Position numbers and translations under genes: made by a program
Shown here: positions 1 through 7,168 of the stretch, in pieces
Layout: the number at the start of each line of letters is the position of its first letter
Numbering within the stretch: the stretch's first letter is position 1
DNA from: Acholeplasma sp. CAG:878
GTDB taxonomy: Bacteria; Bacillota_I; Bacilli_A; RF39; UBA660
Direction of reading: 5' to 3'
DNA: 33,959 bases
Assembly (NCBI GenBank): GCA_000432255.1
Contig: HF989906.1
Coordinates: forward strand, 1-33,959
Notes under the pieces: model-generated
What the model was told of the DNA's origin: nothing
The model's database searches: none
The model's input: only the letters and a program-made list of their open reading frames with translations

Positions 1-2
1 TT

Positions 3-125
3 TGTCCAAGAAACGGGGTTCATATCAATAATATTCCAATGGCAGTTTTGGGATATAAAACTCCAAATGAATATAGAAAAATGTTAGAAGAAAACAAAAA
101 AATTAACTCAATTATACTGAATTAA
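3..125 (+). mobile_element. C-terminal end of an integrase-type transposase (partial)
   Basis: An open frame enters from the window edge and stops at TAA 123-125. The 40 visible residues contain NNIPMAVLGYKTPNEYRKML. This resembles the end of DDE/rve-type transposases (IS30/IS3-like), where a 'R.. LGYKTP.E' element closes the catalytic domain. The catalytic residues would lie outside the window, so I cannot tell whether the element is intact or which family it belongs to. No terminal inverted repeat was recognised downstream. Family assignment is inference. Confidence 0.55.
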
Positions 126-175
126 TTTTTTATAAATTTTGTTTCACATCATTTACAAATATACATTTATGAAAT

Positions 176-205
176 AAAAAAAATAAGTTTATTTAAAACC
201 TATTT
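176..205 (-). terminator. Intrinsic terminator of the 200-993 gene pair
   Basis: On the minus strand AAATAGGTTT pairs with AAACTTATTT (one G.U pair) around a TAAAT loop, followed by eight T. The hairpin starts inside the stop codon region of the 87-aa gene. Confidence 0.7.
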
Positions 206-463
206 TTTAACCATTGATTTTCCTAATTCAAATTGTTGAATTTTTTCCCTATTTTGTTTTACTATTTTATCTAAACCTTTATGGTCTTTTCCTGTAAAGG
301 CTTTTTCACATGGCGTTGCTTCTACAATCCAGTTTGCAGTTTTAACATCTCCACGTTCTAATGACGCTAAAACTAATTTGTCTACAACATCAGATAATGT
401 ACTTCGCTTACTATTACCAAACCCTATATTCATTGCTTCAATAGCTTCAGTTATTTTACTCAT
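200..463 (-). CDS. Hypothetical protein, 87 aa
   Basis: I do not recognise this protein. It is soluble, with no membrane segment or signal peptide, mixed charge and a lysine-rich end. A strong AGGAGG ribosome binding site 8 bases before ATG supports the start and real translation. It lies 11 bases downstream of the 172-aa gene on the same strand and is followed by a good terminator, so the two are very likely one operon. It contains phrases such as LVLASLERGDVKTANWIVEA, suggesting helical packing, but no motif that gives a function. The nearby transposase tail suggests an accessory region. Confidence 0.6.
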   Translation of the reverse strand: MSKITEAIEAMNIGFGNSKRSTLSDVVDKLVLASLERGDVKTANWIVEATPCEKAFTGKDHKGLDKIVKQNREKIQQFELGKSMVKK

Positions 464-474
464 AATTAACCCTC

Positions 475-993
475 CTAATAAACTTCATTCATAAGTAACT
501 TAGCATTATTTGTAAAATAGGCTTCATACATTTTGTCTTCACCAATTATTTTACAAATCATATTAGTAGCTATAACTTCATCTTCATATTCGTTTGTATC
601 GTTTCCAACAAGAAAATTAGCAAGCATCTCCGTATAACCAACATTTAAAGCTTCAAAAATATTATCTTGATTGAATCCTGTATAATTGTCTTTTGCTGTA
701 ATAATGTTTAAAATTTCTCGCATCAACACATGTTTGCAATCACAATTATTAATTTTAACAAAACTTATTAATAATTCGTTGTCTATAGGATTATAACGAG
801 AAGTTCCTTTAATTAAAAACTGACTTCCTCTAATAATTTTTAGAGTTTTTAATCTTTCGCTTAAATTACTTAAATCAACACTAGGAAAAGCATTGTTAAA
901 AGTAACAACTAATTCCATAATACTGTTCTTTATATCTTCTGTAAGCGCAGAATTAGAATTTAAGGATGATTTTATTTCTTCTAAATTAGCCAT
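475..993 (-). CDS. Hypothetical protein, 172 aa, resembling a degenerate metallopeptidase
   Basis: The open frame extends up to 1041, but AAGGTG lies six bases before the ATG at 993 (MANLEEIKSS), which I take as the start. No signal peptide or membrane helix is visible. The C-terminal half has an MREILNIITA helix, then ALNVGYTEMLANFLVG, then a segment ending IIGEDKMYEAYF. This order (helix, G.TE loop, conserved C-terminal helices) recalls small HExxH-type peptidase-like proteins common in Firmicutes. The HExxH itself is missing: the helix reads MREIL. A degenerate, non-catalytic member is therefore an inference, and function is unknown. It is probably co-transcribed with the 87-aa gene. Confidence 0.6.
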   Translation of the reverse strand: MANLEEIKSSLNSNSALTEDIKNSIMELVVTFNNAFPSVDLSNLSERLKTLKIIRGSQFLIKGTSRYNPIDNELLISFVKINNCDCKHVLMREILNIITAKDNYTGFNQDNIFEALNVGYTEMLANFLVGNDTNEYEDEVIATNMICKIIGEDKMYEAYFTNNAKLLMNEVY

Positions 994-1110
994 CTCCATC
1001 ACCTTGCTAAATATTTTAGCACATTTGTTCCATAAATACAATTATTTTTTAAAATTTTTTTTCATTTGTATTTACACTCTTTACATTACCAAATATTTGT
1101 GCTTTTTTTG

Positions 1111-1139
1111 TTGATTTTTTTGTATTATTATATTAAAAT
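1111..1139 (+). promoter_or_regulatory. Promoter of tRNA-Ser
   Basis: TTGATT at 1111-1116, a 17-base spacer, and TAAAAT at 1134-1139 place a start site about two bases before the tRNA. A near-identical design (TTGATT-17-TATACT) precedes the tRNA at the other end of the window. Confidence 0.6.
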
Positions 1140-1147
1140 ACTATTGT

Positions 1148-1237
1148 GCAGAGTTGTCTGAGAGGTCGAAAGTGTGAAACTCGAAATTTCATGAACATTA
1201 TTGTGTTCCCAGGGTTCGAATCCCTGACTCTGCGCCA
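1148..1237 (+). tRNA. tRNA-Ser, anticodon CGA
   Basis: The acceptor stem GCAGAGT/ACTCTGC is perfect, the discriminator is G (usual for serine), and CCA is encoded. The anticodon arm TGAAA-CTCGAAA-TTTCA gives anticodon CGA at 1182-1184, reading UCG. A long variable arm (GAACA-TTATTG-TGTTC) confirms a class II tRNA. The T arm is CAGGG-TTCGAAT-CCCTG. The D stem is weak, with two pairs and a possible U-U. It is followed by a strong hairpin at 1255-1279. Confidence 0.95.
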
Positions 1238-1254
1238 TTATCTTAATATCAATA

Positions 1255-1279
1255 AAAGCCTTGAATTACTCAAGGCTTT
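1255..1279. terminator. Bidirectional terminator between tRNA-Ser and the bacteriocin operon
   Basis: A perfect 10-base stem, AAAGCCTTGA/TCAAGGCTTT, with an ATTAC loop. On the minus strand it follows the last small ORF by three bases and continues into TTTTATT; on the plus strand it follows the tRNA. The two transcripts converge here. Confidence 0.8.
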
Positions 1280-1282
1280 ATA

Positions 1283-1426
1283 TTATATACAACCACCACT
1301 AATTAAACTACCAACTACATTTCCTAATTTGTAAATGAGTCCTGTCGCTAAGATTGCTATAATCAATGCTAAAGTTGTTATACTAATTTTTAATACAATA
1401 CTATTTTTTCTTAAGATATTGGACAT
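1283..1426 (-). CDS. Small membrane peptide, 47 aa; candidate bacteriocin immunity peptide
   Basis: Begins MSNILRKNSIVLKIS, then one strongly hydrophobic segment (about residues 10-33), then a Gly/Ser-rich end finishing SGGCI. There is no double-glycine leader, so it is unlikely to be exported like the two peptides upstream. AGGAG lies about ten bases before the ATG, inside the 3' end of the 56-aa peptide gene, and the two ORFs overlap by 16 bases in different frames. Small one-helix proteins encoded directly after a class II bacteriocin are often immunity factors, so that is my inference. It could also be a third secreted or membrane-active peptide. It is the last gene before the terminator. 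Confidence 0.6.
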   Translation of the reverse strand: MSNILRKNSIVLKISITTLALIIAILATGLIYKLGNVVGSLISGGCI

Positions 1427-1581
1427 AAGTTTTTCGCTCCTATTCTTCTTATAGTTGAACCAATCATTCTTCCTAAATTCAAGAAAGTTTCAATTCCTCT
1501 TGATATGGCATTTAAAAATGATGCGGTTATTTTAAATGCTCCTCCTTCAATTTGTTTTAATTCGTTTTCGCTTAGTATCAT
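1411..1581 (-). CDS. Double-glycine-leader bacteriocin precursor, 56 aa (peptide B)
   Basis: The leader MILSENELKQIEGG is a textbook GG leader, cut after residue 14 by C39-type peptidases. The predicted mature peptide is 42 residues. It starts AFKITASFLNAISRG, carries several Arg/Lys (including a RRIGAK segment) and ends NLCPIS with one Cys. It looks cationic and amphipathic, as in class II unmodified bacteriocins. The AAGGAGG site overlaps the stop of the preceding peptide gene, and nine bases separate the two ORFs. The exporter with a C39 domain is three genes upstream in the same operon. The exact bacteriocin family is not recognised. Confidence 0.85.
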   Translation of the reverse strand: MILSENELKQIEGGAFKITASFLNAISRGIETFLNLGRMIGSTIRRIGAKNLCPIS

Positions 1582-1590
1582 GTTACCTCC

Positions 1591-1722
1591 TTAATTACAT
1601 TTTGATGGTCTTACATAACCATCTAATAATCCCGCTAAAAATACAATTCCAGCAGTTATTAAAAGTCCAATTCCAATTCCGCCACCGTTAATTTGTTTTA
1701 ATTCTTTTTCATTTAATTTCAT
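1591..1722 (-). CDS. Double-glycine-leader bacteriocin precursor, 43 aa (peptide A)
   Basis: The leader MKLNEKELKQINGG shares L.E.ELKQI.GG with the next peptide. The predicted mature peptide has 29 residues. It begins GIGIGLLITAGIVFLAG, is very hydrophobic and Gly-rich, and ends DGYVRPSKCN. A hydrophobic Gly-rich core followed by a short polar tail with RP..CN resembles peptides grouped with class IIb (lactobin A/cerein 7B-type) bacteriocins; that assignment is from memory. The ATG overlaps the TGA of the HlyD-like gene (ATGA) and has AAAGGA eight bases upstream. With peptide B it may form a two-peptide bacteriocin, or the two may act separately. Confidence 0.87.
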   Translation of the reverse strand: MKLNEKELKQINGGGIGIGLLITAGIVFLAGLLDGYVRPSKCN

Positions 1723-2156
1723 AAATCAAGTCCTTTCTTTATTTCTTTTATTATAGTTGTTTTTTCATGTTTTACCTTGATGTTTACTACATTATTGATA
1801 ACCAAATTAGGCATATCTAAATCAGTATATATTTTAACTAATTTATATGGTTTTAAATCACTTAAATAATACTCTTCACTTATAATAATGTTTTTTACTT
1901 TAATTTCTTTGTCTTCAAAATAAATTTTCGAATTAGTCACACTATAAATATCTTTATCTAATACATATAAACTAATATAATAAGAACTATCCATGCCTAC
2001 TATAGATAAGTAACTATCATATTTATAATACTTGTAATTAAAACTTATTAAAAATAAAATAGTAATTATTATTAACAAAATAATCGTATACACTTTAATT
2101 TTTAAAGAGGTTTTACTATTAACAATGGTTTGAAAATCAGTTATTGAAAGATTCAT
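1719..2156 (-). CDS. Miniature HlyD-like bacteriocin export accessory protein, 145 aa
   Basis: A short cytoplasmic N-terminus is followed by one membrane helix (about residues 18-41, IKVYTIILLIIITILFLISF) and a beta-rich extracytoplasmic domain. It ends NIKVKHEKTTIIKEIKKGL, like the closing strand of HlyD/bacteriocin secretion accessory proteins. Those proteins are usually several hundred residues with a long coiled-coil hairpin; here that hairpin and much of the lipoyl domain are absent. The start overlaps the exporter gene by 20 bases and has only a weak ribosome binding site, so translation is probably coupled. The stop overlaps the start of peptide A. Family assignment is moderately sure; an adaptor role is inferred from context. 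Confidence 0.6.
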   Translation of the reverse strand: MNLSITDFQTIVNSKTSLKIKVYTIILLIIITILFLISFNYKYYKYDSYLSIVGMDSSYYISLYVLDKDIYSVTNSKIYFEDKEIKVKNIIISEEYYLSDLKPYKLVKIYTDLDMPNLVINNVVNIKVKHEKTTIIKEIKKGLDL

Positions 2157-4170
2157 TTCTAATTACTTTTTTTGAGATTTCTATAACTTGATTATACAAA
2201 TCCATATTATCTAATCTATGAGAAACCACAATAATCGTCTTATCTTTATAGTGATTGAACAAATTTTTTAAAATTTTTCTTTCACTATTAACATCAAGCT
2301 GATTTAGTCCTTCATCAATTAGTAATATATTAAAATCATTGTTAATAGCACGCGCTAACATTATTCTTTGTTTTTGACCTCCTGATATATTAAATCCATC
2401 TTCTTCAATTAAAGTGTTATAGCCTAATTTAAATTTTTCTACTACCTCATCTAATAAGCAAATTTTAATAATTTCACTAAATTTATCGCTATTTCCTATA
2501 TTGTTATAAATAGTATCTGTGAACAACTTTTCATTTTGACTTATATAAATTATATCGTTTTTTTTATAATCATTTATATCAACCCCACCAATTAAAACAC
2601 TACCTCTTTTAACTTCGTAATAATGTTTTAATATCTTAAGTAAAGTACTCTTACCTCCTCCACTATTACCTAATATTAAAACTTTATTTCCTTTTTTAAT
2701 ATCTAAATTAATATTTTTTAATACTTCAATATCATAACTAAAATTCAAGTTTTTAATTTCAATATTTCCTTTAATTGGTTTATCTATAATACCTTTATTC
2801 TTGTCTTCACATGTTAAATTAAGTACTCTTTTTATTGAACTTTTAGCTTCTTTTAAATTATTATCTAAACTAATTACTTTTAAAACTGGGGAAAGAAAAT
2901 ATGTAAGCAAAGTATTATATGAGATTAATTTTCCGATACTTAGGGTATTATTCATAGTTAAAACAGAACCGATTAAAATGATAATTAGAAAACCTCCATC
3001 GTTGATTAATTCTTTAATAAAAGATTGAAAGTTATATAATCGTTCAAAATTAGCCATTTTATTAGATAAAGTAACATAATTTTGTTCCATTTTAAAATTT
3101 ATTTTTTCTTCCATATTGTTTCCTTTAATAGTTTCAAAATTATTTATTCCCTCGACCATATATGATGTTGTAAAGGAATTTAAATTTTTAAGTTCATTAA
3201 TATTTTCTTCATATGGCTTTTTGAATAATAAAATCAATAAAATATATAATATAAACATGATAATTGCTATTAGAGTTAATTTAGGACTAATAAAATACAA
3301 GATTAATAAAGCTATAATAGTTAGAGGTAAATCAATAAAAAGACTAACCGAAACATTACTTATAACATCTTTTACCACTTTTAAATCAGTTATTTTAGAT
3401 ACTATTTCTCCTGTTGTATGATTATGGAAATAGGGATATGGAAGATGAATAACTCGTTTAAAAGTGTCACAAGTAAGATACAAATCCGTTTTTTGGTCGA
3501 TTAGTATTAATAGTTGATTTCTTATATAGTTAGATATAATTTTAAATAAATATATTAAACCAAATACAATAGAAATCAAAATTAATTTATTTTTATCTGT
3601 TTGAATGTTATCTATCATGTATTGAAAATAAAAAGTAGTCATAATTGAAAAAATCGTTATTATAAAAGAAAGAAGTATTAGAAAAATGAGTTGGCTTTTT
3701 GAAATCTTTACTATTTCTTTAATAAAATTATAAATAGAAACATCTTTTTCATATAAAATATTATATTTAGGATATAATACAATTAAAATGTTCGAATATA
3801 TTTTTTCAAATTCTTCAAATGAATATTTTTTGATTTTTCCAATTGGGTCTTTTACATGAACCTTATTATCTACTTTATATATTACAACATAGTGAGTGTA
3901 GGAATTATCTATAACAACATGAGCTATACAAGGTAAAATCATATTTTTGTTAAATTCATTAACATTACATCTAATTCCATATGCTTCAAATCCACATTTT
4001 TTACTTGCTTCAATTAAATTGTAAGCGTTTGTTCCGTTTTTATTGGTTTTGCATAATTCTTTTAGTTTAAATATATTAACATTACCTTTATAGTGTTTAA
4101 TAATCATTGCTAAACAGGCAGGACCACAATCTTTATAATCTTCTTGAATGACTAAATTTCTTTTAAACAT
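2137..4170 (-). CDS. Peptidase-containing ABC transporter (C39 leader peptidase/bacteriocin exporter)
   Basis: This is a 677-aa PCAT that cuts double-glycine leaders in the cytoplasm and exports the mature peptide. The N-terminal C39 domain (about 1-125) has catalytic Cys15 in DCGPAC, His93 in THYVV and Asp108 in KDP, with Gln9 as a likely oxyanion-hole residue. The transmembrane domain spans roughly 155-425. The nucleotide-binding domain has Walker A GNSGGGKST (about 500), signature ISGGQKQR and Walker B LLIDE. All catalytic parts are present, so it should be active. A strong AGGAGG precedes the ATG. It is the first gene of the bacteriocin operon. In the 230 bases upstream (4171-4402) I see no convincing -35/-10 pair, so expression may depend on an activator. 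Confidence 0.93.
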   Translation of the reverse strand: MFKRNLVIQEDYKDCGPACLAMIIKHYKGNVNIFKLKELCKTNKNGTNAYNLIEASKKCGFEAYGIRCNVNEFNKNMILPCIAHVVIDNSYTHYVVIYKVDNKVHVKDPIGKIKKYSFEEFEKIYSNILIVLYPKYNILYEKDVSIYNFIKEIVKISKSQLIFLILLSFIITIFSIMTTFYFQYMIDNIQTDKNKLILISIVFGLIYLFKIISNYIRNQLLILIDQKTDLYLTCDTFKRVIHLPYPYFHNHTTGEIVSKITDLKVVKDVISNVSVSLFIDLPLTIIALLILYFISPKLTLIAIIMFILYILLILLFKKPYEENINELKNLNSFTTSYMVEGINNFETIKGNNMEEKINFKMEQNYVTLSNKMANFERLYNFQSFIKELINDGGFLIIILIGSVLTMNNTLSIGKLISYNTLLTYFLSPVLKVISLDNNLKEAKSSIKRVLNLTCEDKNKGIIDKPIKGNIEIKNLNFSYDIEVLKNINLDIKKGNKVLILGNSGGGKSTLLKILKHYYEVKRGSVLIGGVDINDYKKNDIIYISQNEKLFTDTIYNNIGNSDKFSEIIKICLLDEVVEKFKLGYNTLIEEDGFNISGGQKQRIMLARAINNDFNILLIDEGLNQLDVNSERKILKNLFNHYKDKTIIVVSHRLDNMDLYNQVIEISKKVIRNESFNN

Positions 4171-4404
4171 TTTTTCACCTCCTATAAGTTATATACAATT
4201 TTTTTTCACGATTTCCTTTTTTTTGACAAATTTTTTTTATTTTTTTGCTAAAAATGTTAAAATTAAAAATCATAAAAGCACACAAATTTCTTGTTTTAGC
4301 CCTCTCATCAACAAGTTATATTGGTATTTCTATTGTGTATATCATCATAAATTCTATCTAACTCTCTATATTTCAGTTTCTTTAACACAAATTCATTTTC
4401 CAAT

Positions 4405-4445
4405 AAAAAAAATATAGTATGCAAATTAATAATTTACACACCATA
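4405..4445 (-). terminator. Terminator of the yqfC-era-recO operon
   Basis: On the minus strand TATGGTGTGTAAATT pairs with AATTTGCATACTATA (15 pairs, three of them G.U) around a 3-base loop, followed by eight T. On the plus strand the same three positions become A-C mismatches, so it should act mainly on minus-strand transcripts. Confidence 0.75.
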
Positions 4446-4455
4446 TTATAAAAGG

Positions 4456-5400
4456 TCAATTTTTCAATAGTTCATTAGAATTATTAAGTGTAGTTATATC
4501 AATCTTAAAATGTTCATTGTTGTAAATTTTTGAATATTTTAAATCAAGGCTATCATTTAACCCTAGAAGATAAGCATACGAAAAATATCTTTCCCATATT
4601 ATAATTTCATTTATATTTCTATCTGCAAATAAAGAAAAATCTTTTATAAATGCCCCAAGTGCATATATTGTTCTAATAACATCTTTAGTCTTTTCTGTAT
4701 ATTTTAATGATTTAGATAATTTATAATAACTTGCTATATCAAAACTAGAAAATAAAACCATTATAAGACCAATAATTAAATATACTGGAAAAAATGAAAT
4801 TATAGGTACTAATACTAGAAATATTATTATAGAAAAGACATCAATAGGTTTTCCTATATAAACTATTATAAATAGTACAGCAGTAATTAAAAATAAAGAA
4901 GTTATAGTTAACACTTTATGAAGTTTAGTATATTTATCATCATCTAGTTCTTTCATTTTTCTTTTCTCACCGATTTTTAAATCTAAAATATCCTCTATAA
5001 TATATTTCTTCCACTCTGATATCTTAAATTTTTTTATATTACTGTTTTCATTTAACCAGTTCAAAATATATTTTTCATTTTTAAGTAAATTAGTATTATC
5101 TTTAGATGTTAATTCTATTCTTAATGAGTTATTTGTTGCTAATAATTTCAAATAACCCTTCGCACTTAAATCGATTAAAGCCGCCTTAAAATCTCTTTTA
5201 TTTAATTTATAATCAAGTAAAAAGGCGTAAACGCCTATTCCATAGTCATTTGGGATATCCCAAAAATAAAGGTATGGGTTTTTCAATTTTACTTTTTTTA
5301 TTTCTTTTTTTAGTTTTCTTGAAGCCCTAAATTTTCCTAGTATGTCTCCAATTAAACTTAATATTATTGCTAAAATAATTATTAAAATGACTACATCCAT
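4456..5400 (-). CDS. DUF2207-type membrane protein, 314 aa, lacking the usual N-terminal domain
   Basis: Starts at ATG 5400 behind GGAAAG. One N-terminal helix (about 3-20) is followed by a cytoplasmic domain with KRDFKAALIDLSAKGYLKLL, the winged-helix-like part of DUF2207 proteins. Two or three helices follow around residues 165-225. Then comes FIKDFSLFADRNINEIIIWE with SYAYLLGL, the typical C-terminal DUF2207 motif. Full-length DUF2207 proteins have a long extracellular N-terminal domain that is absent here. Function is unknown. It is the last gene of the operon, 21 bases after recO. Confidence 0.7.
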   Translation of the reverse strand: MDVVILIIILAIILSLIGDILGKFRASRKLKKEIKKVKLKNPYLYFWDIPNDYGIGVYAFLLDYKLNKRDFKAALIDLSAKGYLKLLATNNSLRIELTSKDNTNLLKNEKYILNWLNENSNIKKFKISEWKKYIIEDILDLKIGEKRKMKELDDDKYTKLHKVLTITSLFLITAVLFIIVYIGKPIDVFSIIIFLVLVPIISFFPVYLIIGLIMVLFSSFDIASYYKLSKSLKYTEKTKDVIRTIYALGAFIKDFSLFADRNINEIIIWERYFSYAYLLGLNDSLDLKYSKIYNNEHFKIDITTLNNSNELLKN

Positions 5401-5421
5401 ACTTTCCAACCTACTACTTAT

Positions 5422-6147
5422 TTACAGTTTTTGTAAATTTTTAATGAATTTTTTACTTTTAAGGTACAAACCAGTATAAGTATCATAATATTCATCTAAA
5501 AATTGATTGATTTCTCTTATTACATCTTTACTTAAATCTAATTTACTTATTTTAGATAAATCAACATAATAAAACATTCTAATTAGTTTAATTGTTTTTT
5601 CTGATACAATTGGTTCATTAGTTAAACATTTATTACAAACATAGCCTCCAGCGATACTTGATAATGTTGCAATTGAAATATTACTTCCACATTTAGAACA
5701 GCAGTCAATTACTGGCATAACTCCTAGAAAGTCCAAGTATTTTAATTCTACAATATTCATAATAGCCATTGGATTATAGCCTTCATCTATTTTAATTAAA
5801 GACTCAATTAAAATACTATATATTCCTTTTTGATTATTTTGTTTATAAACCTGACTTGATAGTTCTAGCAAATAAGATGCATAACTAATTTTTTCGATAC
5901 TTTTTTTTATATTTTTAAAGTTATTTGTTATATCAACGCTAACCAAAGTTGAAAGTTTGTCTTGTTTATAATAGATTTGAAAAATACCATAGGTAAGTTT
6001 ATCAGTTGTGCTTCTAAGGCTACTTTTTAAAGTTTTTGCTCCTTTAGCAATCATACCTATTATTCCATCTTTAGTAAACACATTTATTATTTTACTAGTC
6101 TCACCATATGAGATAGTGTTTAAAACAATTCCTTCAACTTCTATCAT
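5422..6147 (-). CDS. recO: DNA repair protein RecO
   Basis: RecO helps load RecA onto SSB-coated single strands in the RecFOR pathway. The protein starts MIEVEGIVLNTISYGETSKI, the usual N-terminal OB-fold opening. I place the start at ATG 6147, eight bases after AGGTG, rather than at the upstream GTG. A C-terminal zinc ribbon is visible as CCSKCGSN and VCNKC. Its length of 241 aa is normal. The start is two bases downstream of the yqzL stop. The order era-yqzL-recO is the same as in Bacillus subtilis. Confidence 0.93.
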   Translation of the reverse strand: MIEVEGIVLNTISYGETSKIINVFTKDGIIGMIAKGAKTLKSSLRSTTDKLTYGIFQIYYKQDKLSTLVSVDITNNFKNIKKSIEKISYASYLLELSSQVYKQNNQKGIYSILIESLIKIDEGYNPMAIMNIVELKYLDFLGVMPVIDCCSKCGSNISIATLSSIAGGYVCNKCLTNEPIVSEKTIKLIRMFYYVDLSKISKLDLSKDVIREINQFLDEYYDTYTGLYLKSKKFIKNLQKL

Positions 6148-6148
6148 G

Positions 6149-6235
6149 TTATTCACCTTTGTTTTTTTTCTTATATTCTAAATAGTATTCAATTTTACCT
6201 GTTTCTCTAAATAATTGCCATAAAATTTCTTTCAT
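6149..6235 (-). CDS. yqzL: YqzL family protein, 28 aa
   Basis: A short ORF MKEILWQLFRETGKIEYYLE plus a lysine-rich tail. The W..F..TG.I..YL pattern and the position between era and recO match the YqzL family of Bacilli. A GGTGAT site lies just before the ATG. An in-frame ATG at 6280 would add 15 residues but lies inside the end of era and is less likely. The family has no firmly established function. It sits within the operon, two bases from recO, with coupled translation likely. Confidence 0.8.
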   Translation of the reverse strand: MKEILWQLFRETGKIEYYLEYKKKNKGE

Positions 6236-6272
6236 ATCATCACCATTAATATAGTGATTTATTTTATTATTT

Positions 6273-7160
6273 TTATTCATCGAAATCAGTAAAACCTAAT
6301 TCCTGTAAATATTTTTCTTTGTCACGCCAATTTTTAATCGTTTTAACAAATAATTCTAGATATATTTTACTACCTAAAAATTTTTCAATTTCATATCTAG
6401 ATTTAATACCTATTTCTTTGATTTTAGAACCTTGTTTACCAATGATAATCTTTTTAAGAGAATCCCTATCAACAATAATAGAAGCATAAATCGCATAGTG
6501 TTCTTTTTCTTTTTTTATGTCATCTATTATACATGTTACAGCATGTGGTACTTCCTCAGAAGTTTGTTCAAAGACTTGTTCTCTTATAAGTTCAGCAATG
6601 ACAAATTCCATTCTTTTGTTAGTAACCTCGTCGTCATCAAAATATTTAATATTGTCCGGTAAATAATTTTTTAAAACTTCAATTAATGTTTTTATATTAT
6701 CTTTTTTTAAAGCCGATAGTGGTATTATTTCTTTAAATGGATATAAATCTTTATATTCAGAAATTTTAGTCAAAATTTCACTTTTATTAAATTTATCTAT
6801 TTTATTTATAACTAAAATAACTGGTTTATCAACTTCTTTTAGTTTTTCAATAACATATAAATCTCCGCTACCTAATTTTTCACTGCCATCAATAATAAAT
6901 ACAATAACATCGACATCATTAATACTGTAATAGGCTTGTTTATTTAAATATTTACCTAATTTATATTTTGGTTTATGAATTCCCGGGGTATCAACAAAAA
7001 CCATTTGAGTATCTGGTTCATTATAAATTCCTTGAATGATATTTCTAGTTGTTTGTGGTTTATTGGAAGTAATCGCAATTTTTTTTCCAATAATACTATT
7101 CAAAAGTGTACTTTTTCCTACATTTGGTCGACCTATTAAACTAACAAAACCGCTTCTCAT
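6273..7160 (-). CDS. era: GTPase Era
   Basis: Era is an essential GTPase in 30S assembly that binds the 3' end of 16S rRNA. Of 295 aa, the GTPase domain has G1 GRPNVGKS (10-17), G3 DTPG (57-60) and G4 NKID (119-122). The C-terminal KH domain contains IIIGKQGSKIKEIG. All motifs are intact. GGAGG precedes the ATG. It lies eight bases after dgkA and directly before yqzL, in the conserved ybeY-dgkA-era block linked to ribosome maturation. Confidence 0.97.
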   Translation of the reverse strand: MRSGFVSLIGRPNVGKSTLLNSIIGKKIAITSNKPQTTRNIIQGIYNEPDTQMVFVDTPGIHKPKYKLGKYLNKQAYYSINDVDVIVFIIDGSEKLGSGDLYVIEKLKEVDKPVILVINKIDKFNKSEILTKISEYKDLYPFKEIIPLSALKKDNIKTLIEVLKNYLPDNIKYFDDDEVTNKRMEFVIAELIREQVFEQTSEEVPHAVTCIIDDIKKEKEHYAIYASIIVDRDSLKKIIIGKQGSKIKEIGIKSRYEIEKFLGSKIYLELFVKTIKNWRDKEKYLQELGFTDFDE

Positions 7161-7168
7161 ACTTCCTC

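Noticed and set aside
893..1114. Plus-strand ORF of 73 aa
   Set aside because: Lies opposite the 172-aa gene and its promoter region, has no ribosome binding site, and its hydrophobic composition is what AT-rich antisense frames give.
1146..1334. Plus-strand ORF of 62 aa
   Set aside because: It is a translation through the tRNA-Ser gene and terminator, not a protein gene.
4223..4228. TTGACA on the plus strand upstream of the bacteriocin exporter
   Set aside because: No acceptable -10 at 16-18 bases, and no gene on that strand; it sits in a T-rich run and is probably chance.
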